From positions 1-7,313 of the forward strand of contig CADCWB010000019.1 in NCBI GenBank assembly GCA_902806295.1: DNA of 7,313 bases, given 5' to 3'. Below, piece after piece: positions 6,479-7,313 of the stretch; the first letter of the stretch is position 1, and every line of letters begins with the position of its first letter. Below the pieces are notes generated by a model. The model did no database searches and was not told the origin of the DNA. It worked only from the letters and a program-made list of their open reading frames with translations. Source of the DNA: an uncultured Sphingomonas sp. (lineage in GTDB: Bacteria; Pseudomonadota; Alphaproteobacteria; Sphingomonadales; Sphingomonadaceae). The position numbers and the translations under genes are program-made.

Positions 6479-7313
6479 CTAGTCGAACAGCTTTGCGAAG
6501 CAGCGCTTGGCACGGTTCTTCCAAGCGCCCTTGTGGTAGGCAGCGGAGGCCAGCAGCGGCAGCACGGAGGTTGCCTCCGCAAACACCATCTGCTCCTCGG
6601 CGGTCGAGACCTTGCCCCAGCTGGCCGCCTCCTGCAGCGTCGATGAGGAACAAGCGCCGTCGCGCACGTCCGCGACCGTGATCTGGATCGCGTATTTGTG
6701 CACTTCCACGTCCTCGTGACCGAGGATCTCAGCGCAGACCACCGTGTCCTGCGTGAAGTTCTTTGGCACGCCGCCGCCGATCATCAGCAGTCCGGTGGTG
6801 CCGGCCTTGATCTTGACGTCGGTCAGCTCACGGAAGTCTGCGATTGAGTCCATCGTCATGTAGCGTCGACCGGCCTTCATCGCGTCGACCTGGTGCTTGA
6901 CGAGACCGAAGCCCGCCGAGGAGTCGGTGAACGCAGGGCAGAAGATCGGCACGTCATGCTCGTAGGCCAGCTTGACCAGGCTGTTGTCCTTCTTGCCGTT
7001 CTCCAGCAGCCACTTGCCCATCTCCTTGATGAACTCACGGCTTGAGTAAGGCCGCGGCTCCAGGCTGTCGGCGATCTTGCCGATGGTGAAGTCGGTCTCC
7101 TGCAGCTTCTCTTCATCGATGTAGGTATCGTAGATCCGGTCGATGTAGAGCGAGCGCAGCGTGTCGTCGTCAGGAATTTCAAGAGCTTGGTAGTGCTTGT
7201 GGCCAAGAGCTTCGAAGAAATCCATGTCGACGACGGTGGCGCCGGTGGCGACGATCGCGTCAACCATGTTGTTGCGCACCAACTCGGCATACAGATCCAT
7301 GCAGCCGCCGGCC
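6479..7313 (-). CDS. Deoxyhypusine synthase-like protein, probably a homospermidine-type polyamine synthase, 5'-truncated by the window edge
   Basis: 277 C-terminal residues are visible. The frame stays open to the right edge (AGGC before the Met at 7300), so that Met is internal and roughly 70 residues are missing. The family transfers an aminobutyl group, NAD-dependently, through a lysine imine intermediate. Counting from the Met at 7300, motifs are MVDAIVATGATVVDMDFFEALG (12-33), CPAFTDSSAGFGLV (121-134), GTTGLLMIGGGVPKNF (167-182), VRDGACSSS (212-220) and EAASWGK (224-230). The last aligns with the human catalytic motif EAVSWGK, making Lys230 the likely nucleophile (human Lys329). Bacteria lack eIF5A, and DHS-like bacterial proteins are known to include homospermidine synthases; homospermidine is a common sphingomonad polyamine. 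A bis-guanidino polyamine product is an alternative. True deoxyhypusine synthesis is unlikely. The C-terminal WKNRAKRCFAKLFD is intact, with a TAG stop. Confidence 0.88.
   Translation of the reverse strand, partial: AGGCMDLYAELVRNNMVDAIVATGATVVDMDFFEALGHKHYQALEIPDDDTLRSLYIDRIYDTYIDEEKLQETDFTIGKIADSLEPRPYSSREFIKEMGKWLLENGKKDNSLVKLAYEHDVPIFCPAFTDSSAGFGLVKHQVDAMKAGRRYMTMDSIADFRELTDVKIKAGTTGLLMIGGGVPKNFTQDTVVCAEILGHEDVEVHKYAIQITVADVRDGACSSSTLQEAASWGKVSTAEEQMVFAEATSVLPLLASAAYHKGAWKNRAKRCFAKLFD

Noticed and set aside
1..7313. Mobile element, CRISPR array, tRNA, riboswitch or defence system
   Set aside because: No repeated spacer pattern, transposase, integrase, terminal inverted repeat or structured RNA was seen; nearly every base is covered by housekeeping genes of uniform composition.

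Overview
The window looks like ordinary chromosomal DNA from a high-GC alphaproteobacterium, most likely of the sphingomonad group. This rests on the very GC-rich third codon positions, the style of the encoded proteins, and the deoxyhypusine-synthase-like protein at the right edge, a type I associate with alphaproteobacteria. The placement comes from protein resemblance recalled from memory, not from a search. Coding density is nearly complete. No mobile element, CRISPR array, tRNA or rRNA gene, or prophage gene is visible.

Plus strand, 1-5972: a tightly packed run of five genes, probably one operon. It begins with the 3' part of electron transfer flavoprotein-ubiquinone oxidoreductase (ETF-QO), which feeds electrons from acyl-CoA and other flavin dehydrogenases into ubiquinone. 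Next come an exported TPR-repeat protein, ispE (isoprenoid precursor synthesis by the MEP pathway), a bifunctional NAD(P)H-hydrate repair enzyme (epimerase plus dehydratase), and a TrmA/RlmD-type 5-methyluridine RNA methyltransferase with an Fe-S cluster motif. The junctions are a 26-nt overlap, a 4-nt TTGA overlap, a 9-nt gap and a 4-nt GTGA overlap, so translational coupling is likely. The products serve different housekeeping tasks. Two loose links are that ubiquinone, the ETF-QO acceptor, has an isoprenoid tail, and that NAD(P)H repair supports redox metabolism generally.

Minus strand, 7313-5973: the 3' part of a deoxyhypusine-synthase-like gene, probably for polyamine (homospermidine-type) synthesis, then a strong intrinsic terminator, then a small four-helix MAPEG-family membrane protein. 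The MAPEG gene converges on the methyltransferase gene, and the two stop codons touch with no base between them.

I did not find a convincing undescribed biological system. The points most worth a second look are the terminator hairpin that also contains the MAPEG ribosome binding site, and the replacement of several canonical substrate-binding residues in the deoxyhypusine-synthase-like protein while its catalytic lysine is kept.
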